Source of the DNA: Haemonchus contortus
Lineage: Eukaryota; Nematoda; Chromadorea; Rhabditida; Trichostrongylidae
Length of the DNA: 64,000 nucleotides
Assembly: GCA_000469685.2 (NCBI GenBank)
Contig: LS997566.1
Span: 27,035,932-27,099,931, forward strand
Direction: 5' to 3'
The position numbers were made by a program, and so were the translations under genes. Positions 11,969-25,700 of the stretch are shown here, piece after piece. Within the stretch, counting starts at the first letter, position 1; each line of letters starts with the position of its first letter. The notes under the pieces were generated by a model, which worked only from the letters and a program-made list of their open reading frames with translations, ran no database searches and had not been told where the DNA came from.

Positions 11969-14900
11969 ACATGAAATTTCTTTGCACGCTATTTTGTTGT
12001 CGGTGAACCCTCTAGAACTGATCATAAACGGCTACGTAAAGGGGTCAATAAACAAACACGTAAACAGATCACATTCATTCATTCAACTCTCTGACAACCG
12101 ATTCGTATCGGTATATCGTTCGGTACCAATCCAACGTTACAATACCTTGCCTGTTCCACAGAAATTTGATTTAGAACTTTCATAACACTCCAGCCACGGC
12201 AGATCTGGAAGAACCTCCTCGAAAACATAACGGCACGTTTGAAAGCTAGCAAAAAAGGAGAGAAGGGAAGATGTGGGCTCCAATAAATCATTTCTTATAC
12301 AATGCATATTTTTTGCCTTAGTCAAGATAGATTTTTGTTCGGTCCATTGCAGGCACAATTCACGATAATTTTGGGTAATCCAGATTATGAAGAAAAAAGG
12401 AAGGTAAGATGGAAAATAGTGCGATGAAGGCGAAGAAACTGCGTGAATAGGTGCTTCCAAAGTGAAAAGGCTTCGAAGGATCGTGAGAAGGGGGCTGGAC
12501 GAGAATAAGACATGAAAAATGAAGAGGATTGGGGCGTTTGAACGAGTTATACCATGTGTGCCATTGGGTAAGTGTGGGTTCTGATGCGAACAGCTGACTA
12601 CGGTAAGCCAAAATTCATTCACTCATAAGCATAAGCTAATAGAAAACCCCAGTAACAGCAAGAACAACCTGCCTTTCCCAGTCTGTTGAGGTAGAAAATT
12701 AGAAGAAAGATCGCTCCAGCAAAAACAGCAACAGAGAATGAAGGAGTAGCAGAAAAAGACCGCTTCATTACCCGCCGATCAGCTGGTTGCGTGTGGGTCC
12801 TAGAGCGAATATTGCAATCTGTATCCCTCGACACTCGTCTGACTTGAGACTGATCGAGGGCGGGAAGTCCGGGCGATCCGGTAACGGGACTCCGGCTATG
12901 GCTTATCTGTTGAGTTTTGGGACTCGGCAGCGTCCTTCCTGCTACCCTTGAGGGCCACTGGGGGTTCCCAGAGGAAAAACTAAAAAACCATTTTTATCGT
13001 GAGCTGTGCCTTTAATCGCACAGAAAGTGTTTATAGCGAAGAGCTATCCAGCTTTCAGGATGCGCTCCTGCACTCGGCTTTCATTCAGAATCGTGGAGGT
13101 GTTTCGAATGTGGTTTGTACAATAAGTTGTAGTGGCCAACAGGTGTACGCAGTGCTTCGATCATTCCAGACGAGTCTGGTACAGATTGAGAGATTTTGAA
13201 CGAATGTATGACTTGATTGGCTAAGCGAGAAGCGATTCAGGATTCGGTAGCGAACCGTCCGTTTATGATAATGAACAGTTAGCCACAACATCACAAACCA
13301 CATGCCACTACTAGTTCTACTGTGAATTAAGGGAGAGCAACTCTACTGTGCAAAGTAGGAACATGGTAGAAGTCCTACAAAGCTGGAGAATGTATTTGCG
13401 GCATAGACTTGAGAAGTCACTTGCAAATAATGAAAAAGACTATTGTGCAAGTTTTGCGGTTGGTACCTAGAATAAGCGAGGAGTGAAAAAGTCGGTGCAG
13501 ATCGGAACTATGAATGTAAATTGTTCAATGAAAGCTCCTAAAAGATGCTGTACGTAGCAGTATACAAGCCTTATCTCTACGAGAACCTCCACGGTGGAAT
13601 AGGACGTCTGAAAACTTTAGTCAGTTCCTGTAACGTCACAGAAAAGTGTTTTTGTCTTAACTGCAGTTTTCATATGACAGTTGTAAGCTCAAAGCCATCG
13701 GATGCATCTGTTCCATTGAAGCTGCTGACGAGCAGGGGCACAGTTCCCTACGATTTTCATAAAAATGGATTGTTGGTCGGTATTTCGAAAGCAAATGAAT
13801 TTGTTGGTGCGCCAAAATGTAAAAATGAATGCCGCTTATTCGTGACACGCCGTTCGTAGCGTGCATACTATTATTGATGACGGTTCATCCGTGTCTGTTA
13901 TTCGGATAATACGACAACGAGTCCTTCAGAATTCTTCATTTTCCATGTGTTCTTGCATTGCCTTTCTCATGTTCCGTCTATCTTTTGACAATTGGTGCTG
14001 TACTCGATTGAATTTTGGCATTCAATCATTCCCATTAATCATTACAGTGTTAGAAAACTTTGTCTGTTCGAGCAGGCCAGTTTTTTTGCTCATCGAAATC
14101 AGCTGATTCCAAACGAAAAAAAAAGCTATAATATACAGAGCTCCAGCACTACTGGCTTTTGAATAGCACAGTCGTTGATCGTGAATACACCAGACATAAG
14201 TGAGAGGTTAAGGTGACCAATCACTATCAGCACCCATGAAAATGGATGAAAGCGGGCCAGCACAAAACATCAAGCGATACGGTCTTCAGATCTCTAAACC
14301 AGCTTCGATCATATCAGGAGTCATCAATGTGATTCAAAAAACATTGGCTTGCACTATTCGTCATATCTATGTACTCCTCAAATTATGCAGTTGCTTTTCA
14401 AACATGCACTGCTTTAGTTAAGTAACTGCAACTATGACTTCACTGCTACCAAAATTTCAGGAATAGTGTTGCTAAGCTCTCTTTCCAATGTTGATGGGCG
14501 CGTTAGAAAATTGATCGTAATCGGCTTTTCGATTTCCCCAATAATTTGGAACTTCTGCATATGTATGTAAGGTAGAAACTGAGCTGAGGGGTGTACCACA
14601 GCAGAAGGGAGATTCCACATTTTTCACGTTTTATACAACGCTTCATACAGCTCGAATAACGGATGCGTTTGATGTCGCATGGATCTCAGCCACATATACG
14701 CTCTGGTTGATATTCCCCTGAAGTCGTGAGCTAGGTCGAGTATTGCCTGTGAATCGAGTCATTTCTGATGGATTACGTTTTGATGATGCACTTGAGTTTC
14801 ACTCGATCATTCCATCTCGTTTTTCTCCTACTTGCCCCACGGCATTCTTCACAATATGCACACAAGGATACTTGAACAACGAAGAATCGATGGATTTAAT

Positions 14901-15227
14901 GCTTTCTCGCACCAATCCATGAATTGATAATGTCCATTTAACAGGGGCTCAATCGGGCGATACCAAGATTATATGTGTGGGAGACGTCCAACGTTTATGA
15001 TATACATATTTAGCTATTGCCTCTATAATGTCTTCGAAAAAGATAAGATTATTGATCCCATTCGATTAGTTCCCCACCACTGTTTTCGAAATGCCTTGTC
15101 AGACTCCACAGTAGCTGCGTATACTGTTTCCAACTCTGTTTGTATTATATTTCGGTTTATGATTTTCATGTGTGCACCTATTCCAGCTCAGCGCCTTCGT
15201 ATTCAAACCATTCGCGCAATTCTTTCA
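11969..15227. other. No recognised gene
   Basis: Several short open frames occur (12137-12622 minus, 13545-13859 plus, 14973-15350 plus), but none shows family motifs with consistent splice borders. Around 12840-13000 is a GC-richer stretch ending in a CATTTTTATCGTGA-like phrase that recurs at about 19725-19735 and 41875-41887, suggesting old copies of one dispersed repeat. Confidence 0.35.
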
Positions 15228-15680
15228 GGAGGTGGTCTAGTGGCAAGTGGCTCACCATCACGCACATATGGTCACGGGTTCGAATCTCTAATCGAGATCC
15301 GCCTTGGCCAACCATACCTTCTATTCTTCTGGGGTCGGTCAACCCGTTGAACAGGCCGTTTAGTAGGCCCTGAAAATATGGAATGCTTGTCTTTCTAGGA
15401 ATGCCTGGGCCTACGTAGGTAGACCTGGTGCTGTCGGATATGTGAAAGAGTTTAGAGAACGCAGCCAGTGCCATTATGTCTCGGTGCGGCAAAATATATT
15501 TTCTTTTGAAGAGAAACGTTACAGTGGAATGCGTTCTAGGTGAAGCAGAGCTAAAGACTGAAGAGGCAATTTTCTTGTAACATCGACTTTTGAAAAATAG
15601 CATTTCAGTGTAGACCCTTTCTCGGTCTACTCTTCAAAGTGCAACGCCAAAGACCTCCTGGGATAAACTCCCTACTATAA
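15228..15680 (+). repeat. tRNA-derived SINE-like repeat
   Basis: The head is tRNA-like: A-box TGGTCTAGTGGCAAGTGG at 15233-15250 and a clear B-box GGTTCGAATC near 15277-15286, spaced as in a tRNA gene. The acceptor and T-stem pairing are poor, so a functional tRNA is unlikely. The sequence then runs into unrelated body DNA and an AT-rich end (AATAAATCTC near 15680). This head-body-tail order fits a pol III-transcribed SINE. The end point is approximate. Confidence 0.55.
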
Positions 15681-15879
15681 TAAATCTCATCTCGTAGATA
15701 AATTCATGATGGGAATTAAAGATCAAATATTGTGGAACTTCGATCAGAAAGGAATCAATACATCTCTAGAGATTAGCCGAAATTTGTAGTCAGTTGAAAA
15801 CAGTCAGCCCAGCACTCAAGTCATCTCCCCGGTAAGCTACTCACAGGGCTGTTTTCCGAAAACAGTGAAAACGGTGCCA

Positions 15880-18180
15880 CTCTCCGAACCCGAGGAAGCC
15901 GTTCCATGGTTCCCCCAGGTATGATCGCGAGGGAGAGACTGGTAAAATGTCAGGGCAAGGACCAGTTGCCCAAACGGGGGACGAATTGATAGTGGTTGTC
16001 AGAAAAGGATGATGGCATTAACGCCTGCACCTCAAGAGTGGGTGAAAAACGATGCAAGTCACAAACATCAAGCACGACGAAATCGGACCGTTTGAGATGA
16101 GGAGGCATCGCTCACTACATACCGTCTTCGAAACTGAAGTACTCGTCCTTGATACATGTGACAACAGCAGCGAGAGAAGTGTGGGTATCCTCATCAGTAT
16201 GCACTTGACCAGGAACATGAATTCGTCGGAAAACTTAACATCCCGAATTGGACGGTGGCGACTGCGGCTGAACTCTGGTCTAACAATTTTCTTTGCTCAC
16301 GCACCAATATCGAGCTGAGAAAAAGAGGAGCTGAACGAGTTTCATGTAGACCGGAAAAAGCTTCACAAAGTGGACCATATTATTCCAAGGTCATAGCCGG
16401 TGGTTTCATCGACAACATTGGTTCCAGAAGAACAGCTGAAAAGGTTCTAAGCGGAACAAAAGGACAGAGATGTAATGAGGATGGTGAAAGACTGTACGAG
16501 TTCGTAATGTCGACTCAGCAGTTTTAGAAACCTTTCATTCGCGATTGTCCTGCGAGTAACTGGACAGATGAATCCATAATCACATCATCTGAATCGAAAG
16601 TTTTGCCTGACTGACGTTGCTGTTGTTCCGAAGTTCTACACGGGATCGGACCATCGTTTTCTAGGTGCTCCACTCTTCCTTATGCGTTGTTCACACAGCA
16701 AAGACTCAGAATCGTCATTAACTGGGATTAATGCGATTACCATGCGATGTTGTGAGAAGATTCCGCGATCGACAACGTATAACCGGCTCGTTAAATATCT
16801 CGACGTTTAAGCTAGAAAAGCAAAGTGTCTACCAGCTGCCGGGAGACGTCTTCCTTCAAAGACCCCCGAGCTGGTGAGCCAGGGTGGAATCGCGTGAGCT
16901 GCAAACAATCGTCGAATAACGTTTGAACTTACGAGGCTATGCAGAAAAGCGATAAAGGAAGAGCGAAGTACAGCAGTTCTGGCGAGAGCCAACGAGATCG
17001 CAAAGAGCATTCGCAGGGCCTGCCGGAGCGTCTCCAGTGAAATGATCGAGGTAGCATCCCGTCGTCGTCCTGATGGAACAAACTCTGCTTCTCGAAGGAC
17101 AAAGAATAGGGTCAATCAAACCCCTCTCAACAGCCATGTCCGCCTCCCTACCATATGGGCAGGATGGATATGTTGTCCTATCGTTTCTTTCTTATGATTA
17201 CGGTCGCTTCAGTGAAGGATCGTAATGCACCAAAATATGATCGGGCTAAGCCAAGACACTGCAAGAGCCTCGCCAATACCATTGAAGCTTTGGCTCGCTT
17301 CTAGACGCGGTACCTGTCGGAATGCAAAAAGCCCACTCTACCGAAAAAAGCAAGAGTGTGTTGACTAGTCTAAACTGGCAACTATCGTCCAATATGCATG
17401 TAACTGATAAAGCTTGACGTGAGTGTGGCAAGATCAGGGATACCGAAGTAACGCGAAAAACCAAAGTTCTGAAGGACTTGTGTATGATCGATCACATCTT
17501 TATGGTCACAAGGCTCAATGGGGAAGCCCTTTGATTATGCTTGGTAAGGCATGGAATGAAGGTTATCGACCGGCCTATAACGCCGATCATCGAGCAGGAG
17601 AAACAAAAGCTGGTTGAATTCTGCAACGCTTGCCGAAGGGTCGGCTTGTGACTTGAGCTAAGGAAGACAAAGTGCATAAGGAACTAAATGCTTTTTGGTG
17701 CTTCCTTGAGGTCCAGTGGAATAATAACTTAATATGCTTGAGCTACAGGTTTCTAGGCTGAAGAATCATTATGATAAGTGTTCTGGCTACGGAACTGGGC
17801 AGAAGGAAACGCTTTGCGTAGTAGTGAGAAAGCCGAAATCATCCCGCTCACTTTTTCGACATTGCGGCCTTCCTGCTTTACCCTACGTCTCTGAGACTCG
17901 GAATCTATGCAAGCAGGACAACAATGCAGCCAGCTCCTTAGAACGCGCTGTGAGAAGCAGTATGCTCGAAGAATGGGATTTTGAGCTCCGACATCGTCAT
18001 CACTCGGATATCAGGACTCTCTTAATCAGGTCAAGAAGTCGAAGGTCAGTGGGCCCTGCACGTCATGCAATTTTGTGATGACCGTTGGACAGAGGAGGCT
18101 ACTGATTAAATTCTCTGGGACGTCATACGAACACCACGAGGGTCGTTGGCCTTTGATCGTAGTTAATCACGAAACGTGTG
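15880..18180 (+). mobile_element. Decayed RTE-type LINE (endonuclease to RT C-terminus)
   Basis: Pieces follow the order of the nematode RTE endonuclease/reverse-transcriptase polyprotein. At 16052-16318 the frame reads DEIGPFEMRRHRSLH, TSRIGRWRLRL and IFFAHAPISS, resembling the apurinic-endonuclease domain. At 16390-16527 it has IGSRRTAEKVLSGTKG and YEFVMSTQ. Later scraps include NWD (about 16720), QKLVEFCNACRRVGL (about 17600-17640) and NLCKQDNNAASSLERAVR (about 17900-17955), typical of the region behind the RT. Stops and frameshifts interrupt it everywhere and the RT catalytic core is not recoverable. The family call is from memory of similar proteins. Confidence 0.65.
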
Positions 18181-18339
18181 AACTGAAATAGTGGTATTAC
18201 TCGCGTTTCTTTTGTGAAGAGGCTAATCGCACCGGTCACATCTCTCGCAGCAGGGACGGAGTTTTTCCAGCGCCCATTGGAGCAAATCGATAATCAACAG
18301 GACGAAAGGCAATACAGATGATAATGCAAATTGAAAAAT

Positions 18340-18651
18340 CGGTACTATTCTACTATTACACCCCCAAAAACTCAAAATTTTAATTTTCGATGAAACTTCG
18401 CCTATAGGGGTAATCCGATGCCCTGATAACGAATATAACATTCATTTTTAGCGCTGGCGCCATTTGGCGCCAATTGGCGCCAATTTGGCGCCAAGGGTGT
18501 TTTCACCAAATTTGCTGAAAACTTGCTTTTAGGGGTTATTTGAGGTCCTGATAACGAATATGACCTTCATTTTTGGCGCTGGCGCCATTTGGCTCCAATT
18601 GGCACCAATAACAGTAGAATAGTTCTGGGGTGTAATAGTAGAATAGTACCG
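18340..18651. mobile_element. 312-bp MITE with clustered GGCGCC palindromes
   Basis: The termini are a perfect 25-bp inverted repeat beginning CGGTACTATTCTACTATTAC at 18340 and ending with its inverse at 18651. AAAAAT flanks both ends and may be the target duplication. The inside has two imperfect direct repeats of about 120 bp, each with CCTGATAACGAATAT, a TTCATTTTT stretch and a GCGCTGGCGCCATTTGG block. Four TTGGCGCCAA-like palindromes lie at 18455-18500. No coding capacity. Confidence 0.8.
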
Positions 18652-21600
18652 AAAAATCCACTTACAAACAACTTCAATGGAAGAAATAATACGGATCTCT
18701 ATCTTTGAAATAGTAAGAGGTCATGATAAATTCGTGACATTGAGAGGACGACAAACAATGATAAACCAATAAAGCAATACGGCTCTAACCACGTTCTAAT
18801 CGTATTTCTTCAAATGTAGGCAATAGATAAACTATGTTGAAAATGTGGCATTGTTATGAAAGACCTATTTACAAGCGTCAGAAATAAAATAGTGTCCCAG
18901 ACAACTACGGTTTCCACAGTATTCCAAACTAACGCCTACACCTTCTCCTAACAGACCTTCAGATCAAAAATCGATAGAATAGAAGAAGGCTTATTTTTGT
19001 ACTCCAGCCCGGAGAGCTAAGACTAAACCTAATTAATTTCGAAATAGGGAAACTGATAGTCGAGACTAGAGTAAAGGGCGAAGAAAACGCGACAATCGTC
19101 ATACTTAGGTAATATAATTCTATTATACAATAAACTGGCAAATTTAGGGCTTGGACGAGAATATGACAACCAAAGTTGCGGTGCGTGCGTCCGGTGCAAA
19201 TGGTGCAATCTCTATAGCCACTGCAGCAGGTTGTGGATACACAACTAGTTTGGCTAATCACCCTAAGTAGTTTTTTGATAAGCATCTCTTGAGACGATAC
19301 CGAAGGCATAACCTATCGGTATCTTAAGTGTGCAATCAACGAGGTAACCTAAGTATTGCTGTTGGCATGGTGCGCCCTTTTATCCCGTTGGTTCACTGTA
19401 CCGAGACAGTCTACTAGATGGTACGGTATCTGGACACCGCCCGCATTCATATGTATATAAGCTAGCAGATTTATGTATTTATTTACATAGGTCACTTTGC
19501 ACATCGTAATAAACGGTTGCTCGTGTAGAGTACAGTCCATTGGTCACTACCAAAAGCGCCGTAAGAACTCGTCCGCCTCTGGTGTGAACGTCGGCTAGCC
19601 GGTTTTGGGGTCTTTATTACGGATGCACTATTGCACGCCCTACCTACACCGTTTTACCCCAGAACGTACCTGTGTAACCCTTGGGAGTCAAAAAATTCGT
19701 ACTAGAGAGAAATCTCAACAAACGTTTTCATCGTGAAGTGTATTTTTGAGAAGTGAGCATGGCCTTTGAGGTTCGATTATCGTAAAGCGCCTTTGTAAAT
19801 TTGTCTTTGTCAATTTTTAACATCACCAGTACACTATACCTCATCACAAAGCATATTGCAGAGAGCCAGATAGCAACTACACCTCTTTCTGCAAAACCCT
19901 AAAACTATACGTACCATATATGCCACTTATCCCGGGAAACGGCTTATGCTGTTCGTTGAACGGCTTGGACGGTAGTTTAAACTCAATCAAAAACGAATAC
20001 GAGGAACGGAGGAATACGAATATAAGAACGACTATTTCATATTCGATCTTTCAAATCATCCTGTACTTTTTCGTGATAATATACGTATCTCATATCAGCA
20101 ACTTGATCATGTTATCACCTTTTGGCGTTACCTTTGCTTCAGGGGCCCCGAATGTGGGTTGGGATTGACGAAAAAGTGTAGGTGCCTACTCTCACTCGCG
20201 CATTCATGAAAGCTGCTGATACCGTCCGGTTAGAACCGAATCCGATAAGTTTAATAACAACATGGAATTGTTCCAGAGCTCAAAGTTGCAGATCTGACAG
20301 GGTGATATGAAACCATCTGTGAGTGTGGCACAACCAACTTCGGAAAACGATCACATCTTCAGTTCCAAAGCAAGTTTTCTTTATTTTGTTTTGTTGTATA
20401 TAAAACGAGAATTAGAATCGTAAGCTAACGATCTAAGGTCATCCCGAATAAGACATTTACAACATTTTGGAAGTTTTCATTTGATAGAGAAAGCAGACAG
20501 ACCTTCGCTCCCATCAATAGTGAAGCCCTACGAATTCCATTCCAAAAAGCGACTCCAAAGTGTACTTCACAAGAAGTTTTCACGAAATCCGGCTGGGAAG
20601 ACTGCGATATCCTAGCCCTGCTCGTTCCCATAAAAGTGATGCAGCCATCTTCACCTCCATTTACTCCTAAAAGGTAGTATGCAATATGATCGAGAGTCTT
20701 TATTCAAAACTACTTAAAATTTTTGACTTATTTGAGGAATATTTTGGGAAAATGGCAGGTGAAGCAATGCTGTTTTCAAGCTGCAAACTTTTCGTTTACT
20801 TCTTGGCATGAGTGCCTTAGAAATAAGACGTGTTCTGATCATTGGGTACCCTCTGCGTGCCCGCCGAATCAAAGAAAAAATGCAGGCTGAGCTCGACAGG
20901 TTGGCTGTGGAACAATCCTCATCATAACAAAAAGGGTCAAGTCACAAAAGGAGTCAGCTATAATGTAGAAGGTCAACAAGAGATGGGCATGGAACCCCCG
21001 CATGAGCATTGTGAATGCGAGGGCTACCGAGGAGTGAACGATTAAAGTCAAAAAAAATGTTCGAATTTTGATTCTGAACCCTGGATCATTCATTGAGAAG
21101 TCACGAAAAGTTTCTGATTTGGTTACTGGAACAGTCAACTCCTACGCCTTCGGTTGACACGTTGATAAAGAGCAGAGGTCAGATAAATCAAGGAGAAGCG
21201 AAGACCCTTTCCTGAAACGCGGGGCCGTAGCAGTGTCGCAAAACATGAAGGATTCTGGGTCCCCTGTCAATAGGATTAGCTTCTGGATTATGATTCTGAA
21301 GCCAGGGATCAGAAAGAAGAAGGGATGAGGTTCCTAGACCTGCCCACAGTCTACGATCTTCCAAAATGTAGCGCCTTCTTCCCTTAAAGGGAGACTCAGA
21401 GTGTAATCTACAGCAGAGGTAAGAAAATCCGTAATTATCTTCGCGCTTTCAAAGAGATTTATTCCGAGAGCTGCAAAAGTTATCAAGGATTTGCTGGCAA
21501 AAAAATCGGCTCTGTAAGACAGCTTTCCTAGCAGTCATAGCCATCGAGTTCCCAAGCAAACGAGGGTGAGCACTAGCGGCTGGGAATGAAAGTTGATGAA

Positions 21601-21689
21601 CGACATTTGCGTTAGCTCCGCTTTGCAGATGTGTTTCATGCTTATAAAATAGTCATCGAGCAGGCGGAACGAATACTGGCTGAATTCAA
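18652..21689. other. No recognised gene
   Basis: This is AT-rich sequence with scattered short open frames (18959-19309 minus, 19920-20168 plus, 20842-21138 both strands). The 19920-20168 frame has a hydrophobic run near YFFVIIYV but no splice support. Around 19550-19760 a stretch resembles 41690-41890 (CGTAAGAACTCGTCC against GTTAAGACTCGTCC, and the TTTTCATCGTGA phrase), probably copies of a dispersed repeat. Confidence 0.35.
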
Positions 21690-22230
21690 CTTTGTGGAAG
21701 GATGGGCTTGCGATTTGCGCTAACGAAGGCGGTACTGATGAGAAAAGGATTGGTTTCTGATGCTCTTTCGAGCTCAATGGCACGAACATCCCCGAATGTG
21801 TATCTAAGTAAAGACGTCATCATGATAACCAGCCCAAATCCAGAGCTGAGCAAAATGATACCGCGTGGAGAGCGTTTCAGAACATCAAGAGAGTAGTGAA
21901 GATGACAAAGAAAACCAGGCTTTACCTTTTCGACATTGCGCTTTTTCGTGCTTTGTCATACGCCTCAGAGTCTTGGGCTCTATTGAAGCATGCACATGCA
22001 GTCACGATCTTTCATCGCTATCTGGAAAGGGTCGTCGAAATTCCCCAAAACGCGCAAAAGCGGAGAGGATTCCGGATCCCCAAGCATCGTCAACCAAACT
22101 GATCAGGGACGGTGTTGCTTCCATCAAGGAATCAAAGAACAGGTGGGCCGTTCGTTCTTTGTCTTCTTCATTCCTCTCACGACGTTCTTAAATGTTCCCC
22201 ACGCCCAGCGTTCGACTCAGCCAAGAAACT
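21690..22230 (+). mobile_element. RTE LINE fragment, RT C-terminal part
   Basis: Plus-strand frames give LFDIALFRALSYASESWALL (about 21925-21985), close to the LFDTTVLPALTYASETW phrase typical of nematode RTE proteins after the RT domain. It continues into broken pieces up to about 22190. The upstream part (GWACDLR, about 21703) matches the same region of the 15.9-18.2 kb copy. Only this 3' part is present and it is frameshifted. Confidence 0.6.
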
Positions 22231-22283
22231 AAGACGTAAAACGTTTTTCTTCTTCGAAATTTGATGTTGGTGCGAGGACAAGA

Positions 22284-22402
22284 AGACTGTTGAAGCAGGA
22301 ATCGAGCAGTAACAGAATCATTCCCTAAGTCCACTTGCCCAGAGATGCAAGTGGACTTAAGGAATGATTTCTGTCACTGCTCGATTCCTGCTTCAACAGT
22401 CT
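22284..22402. repeat. 119-bp near-perfect hairpin
   Basis: The arm starting AGACTGTTGAAGCAGGAATC is mirrored by GATTCCTGCTTCAACAGTCT. The arms are about 55 bp with only a few single-base differences, around an 8-base loop (CCAGAGAT). There is no coding capacity. It could be a very small MITE or a hairpin RNA precursor; no target duplication is obvious. Confidence 0.75.
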
Positions 22403-22738
22403 AGCGACTCTTCACTGAAAAGGAACCCTCCAGTAAAAAGGATCGAGACTATCTTCTTTCCGCATTATTCAGTATATAGCTGCGTAGAAATATGTGGTAC
22501 ATCGTGATGTCTCGAACCTTTGCTCGCTTGAGATCCAGTATCGAAAGAACGAGCCCTGTATGAGCCAAAACCTTTTTCTAAAAAGTAGTGTTACCAGTGA
22601 GCTGTGCAGGGTACTGAACAAATATTGTGTCATTTTCAATCGAACCTACGTTCAAATTATGTTACACTTCGGGGATAGCGAGCAGCAGGGATAGGAGGTA
22701 GCATACCTTCATACTGCCTGATTTTTAAATGATTGCAG

Positions 22739-25700
22739 ATCACCGCCACTCTGCTAATTTGCATTGATGTCGCCGTCATATTCGTCATAAGCTCTCAAGG
22801 AGGTTCAGGTATATTAATTGAGACACTAGCTAAACGAATCTATGAATGTTCCATAAATCATAAAGTACGGCAATTTTTTTTCTACGTTCCGGCTTGTACA
22901 GAAAATCGGGTGCTCAGAAAGTATAATTCCTACCTATGAATGGCAAGTTCTATACTACATATAATTTGAAAACGCAGATGATGTCAGTATGTGGTCAATG
23001 CAGCAAATGTCTATGGCTATGTCATGGGAATCCATTTCGCAACATTTGTCACAAAGTTTCGAGCCCACAAACACCTTCTACGGTCACACATGTGTAAAAC
23101 GGTGGCCTCTAAAAATTCTCTTAACTATTATTGCTGGAAACATTTCGGGCAAAACAATTTCCGTATCCATTAATCTGCCCGACCGTGAATTAATTATGAA
23201 AAGAATAGTGATATGAAATGTCCAATCATGCATAGCCAAGTAACTTCGTTCATTATTCACTTATATATGGATGTCGGAAAAGTCTTTGCATATTTTGCAA
23301 TTTGTTGAGAGTTGTCTTCACAGAAAATAACAATTAACAAAAATATGCACCACCATTATTGGCATCGTATTGTCATTTATAAAGCAAACTGTACATCATG
23401 CTTCCATGGAATTCCTGAGGTTTGGAGAAGAAAAACTGACCGATGCACGATTCGAGTTGGCTCACATCATCGAACTTCTTATTTTTCAAGTTGTTCGACA
23501 GGAACAGGTGATAGTCTGGTGAATATGATGGAAGGTGCGGAGCGTGCCTTCTCGAGCTTCGAGATTCCCTCTGGGTCTCCTTCGCAACGTGTGGCCGATT
23601 CTCCGCCGTTTCTCTTTTGAAGCTGCAGCGACCCAGCTGAGGGCATTGGACTTCGGCGCTGATAAAGGAGTTTGGTGACAGCAACTCCCGTGAACGATCC
23701 CTTTCGAATTTCACCACACGTTGAACACTGCTTTTTCAGGTTAGAGTTCTAGGTAGGTGATTGGAATTTACGCTCTCCACGCCCAAGGAGCTGGCGCTTT
23801 CTCCAGTGGTTCACGTGGAAACTTTCTTCTCGTCAACGGTGATCTATTCGTCGAGCCATGTCAAGGAGCGTTGGAGAGTCCACAAGTTTAGACATAGATC
23901 CCTCATCATTTGAAGCTGATGACCAACAGCTGAAGAGGTACCCATACGCCGTATCTCCGAGTCTTTAAGAGACGGCACAGATAATCAACCACTTTGTCGC
24001 GGAAATTATTATGGGAAATTTCCTATCTGGCAGCCGTGCGAACTCGCGGGTACCATGTCTGGAATACCCTTCAACCAGCTTCAGGAGGAAGTAGTCAATC
24101 ATTACAGCTGGTCTCTCAGATCGTGGTTTGTCGCTCAAATCATAGTGACCATTTTTGACTTGTGGCACCAATTTATTGCCGTACTGTAAGAGGCAGTGGA
24201 TCATAGTGCTGCATAATTTCCTCGCTGCACGATTTGGATCTCTTGTGAACTTATTAAGCAGAAGCAGTTTGACTTGTTCGAGTCGAGGGCTATTTTTCAG
24301 CTGTAGCGGTTGCGAAATGCTGTGACAGATATGCTGTGAAAGGTGGTGGAGCGCAGCGCAGCGCGCGCAAGATTTCAACATTTGGAAAGTGCAATCCAAT
24401 ATCAATATCAATAATTGGCCAATATTTTTTATGAGATGATCCTCATTTTGCTCACGCTTCGCACTGCTGCTCTCTTATCCCAGCCCGAGGTCCACTCCTG
24501 TCGCCAACAATCAAAAGTGAAGTAGGGTGATTGAGCCGAAGGCAGCAATGCTGTCTGCTTGGAATTGGAAAAAAGAGAGGCTACCACTTTCGGCTTTGTT
24601 AAAAGCATGCCGAATAGGTTGTTAGAAATAATCAGGAACTCTCATAGACCTACCGATTTCATATCTTTTCCTGATTTTGGTACTGTGTGCACATATTTCT
24701 CTCGCAACAGAATTTTATCCACCAGTGAAAAAAAATAAGAATATCGCATTCGGGGACTCGACTCGTGGATGGTACGCCGAAAACTGAATGTTTCCTCATG
24801 AGAGAAATTTCCAGGTATTCACATATTTTAAGGTATTACGGGGCAGTGAGTAATGAGGTATTACAGCGGCTGTGGGCAATAGTGAATACTTCAATGGGCC
24901 TGTATGTAGTAAGCCTTTGAAGTATACTACTTCATCACTGACATCACTCCGCTTTTGCGTTTTTCAATATCTTTAGTTACTATCATGCACGTTTTAGAGC
25001 GAAAGTACTCAAGTTAAGCAAAAATTTCAGTTCTATAACCTTTACTAACGTGACGGTTCATAACTTCTTTTCCTGTACTTTTTGGATCACATTCAATCAT
25101 AAGAAACACAAGTGCTCTAGCAATCGCAAAATGAGGGATTTCTGTCACAGCTGACAACATCAAAAAATAACTGAAGAGACGGAAGCACGATTTTCGAACC
25201 TAATTGTTGTTATGGCCAGGAATAACCGAAATGCCTCTCTGGACTGTATGTCTCATAGCATGGTGCCTGTCTCTTGTGCTGATAACGGTCGGAATATGGA
25301 CCGATAGGACAATACTGTTCGTGCCTGCTTACATTGTGTGGGTACGTTTTAAAAGCGAAGAACTGATCTTACCGAAATTTGGACGCTCCATATCTTAATT
25401 TCATACTAATAAAATACCTCTTTGTTAAGTTAGCGGGATTACACTATCTATGAAATGGTTACATAACATCAAAGGTGAATGTTTCAGGCGATGAGTTACA
25501 TACTGTCGGTCCTTTTCATAATTATCGACGTCTACGCGAACATATTCTGTGATAAGACACTGACAAATAGAACAAGTGAGTTATCGCTAATACGCGTAGC
25601 ACCTCGATATGAATATCTCCTTCTAGATCAATGGAATTCACCGTGTGATGCGCTCATCAGGCGGAGAGGTGTAAGTTTTCTTTTACCCTGTTCTATGCTT

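Noticed and set aside
11661..12185. 174-aa open frame, one of the longest in the window
   Set aside because: It crosses the centre, right arm and flank of a palindromic MITE and has no splice context or domain.
15228..15300. Possible functional tRNA gene
   Set aside because: A and B boxes are present but stems do not pair well and the sequence continues into a SINE-like body.
19550..19760. Similarity to 41690-41890 as a gene pair
   Set aside because: Shared words are short and non-coding; more likely old copies of a dispersed repeat.
22989..23216. Open frame YVVNAANVYGYVMG and on as an extra exon of the membrane protein
   Set aside because: The codon phase does not agree with the exon ending at 22808, while 22808 joins 25220 directly in phase.
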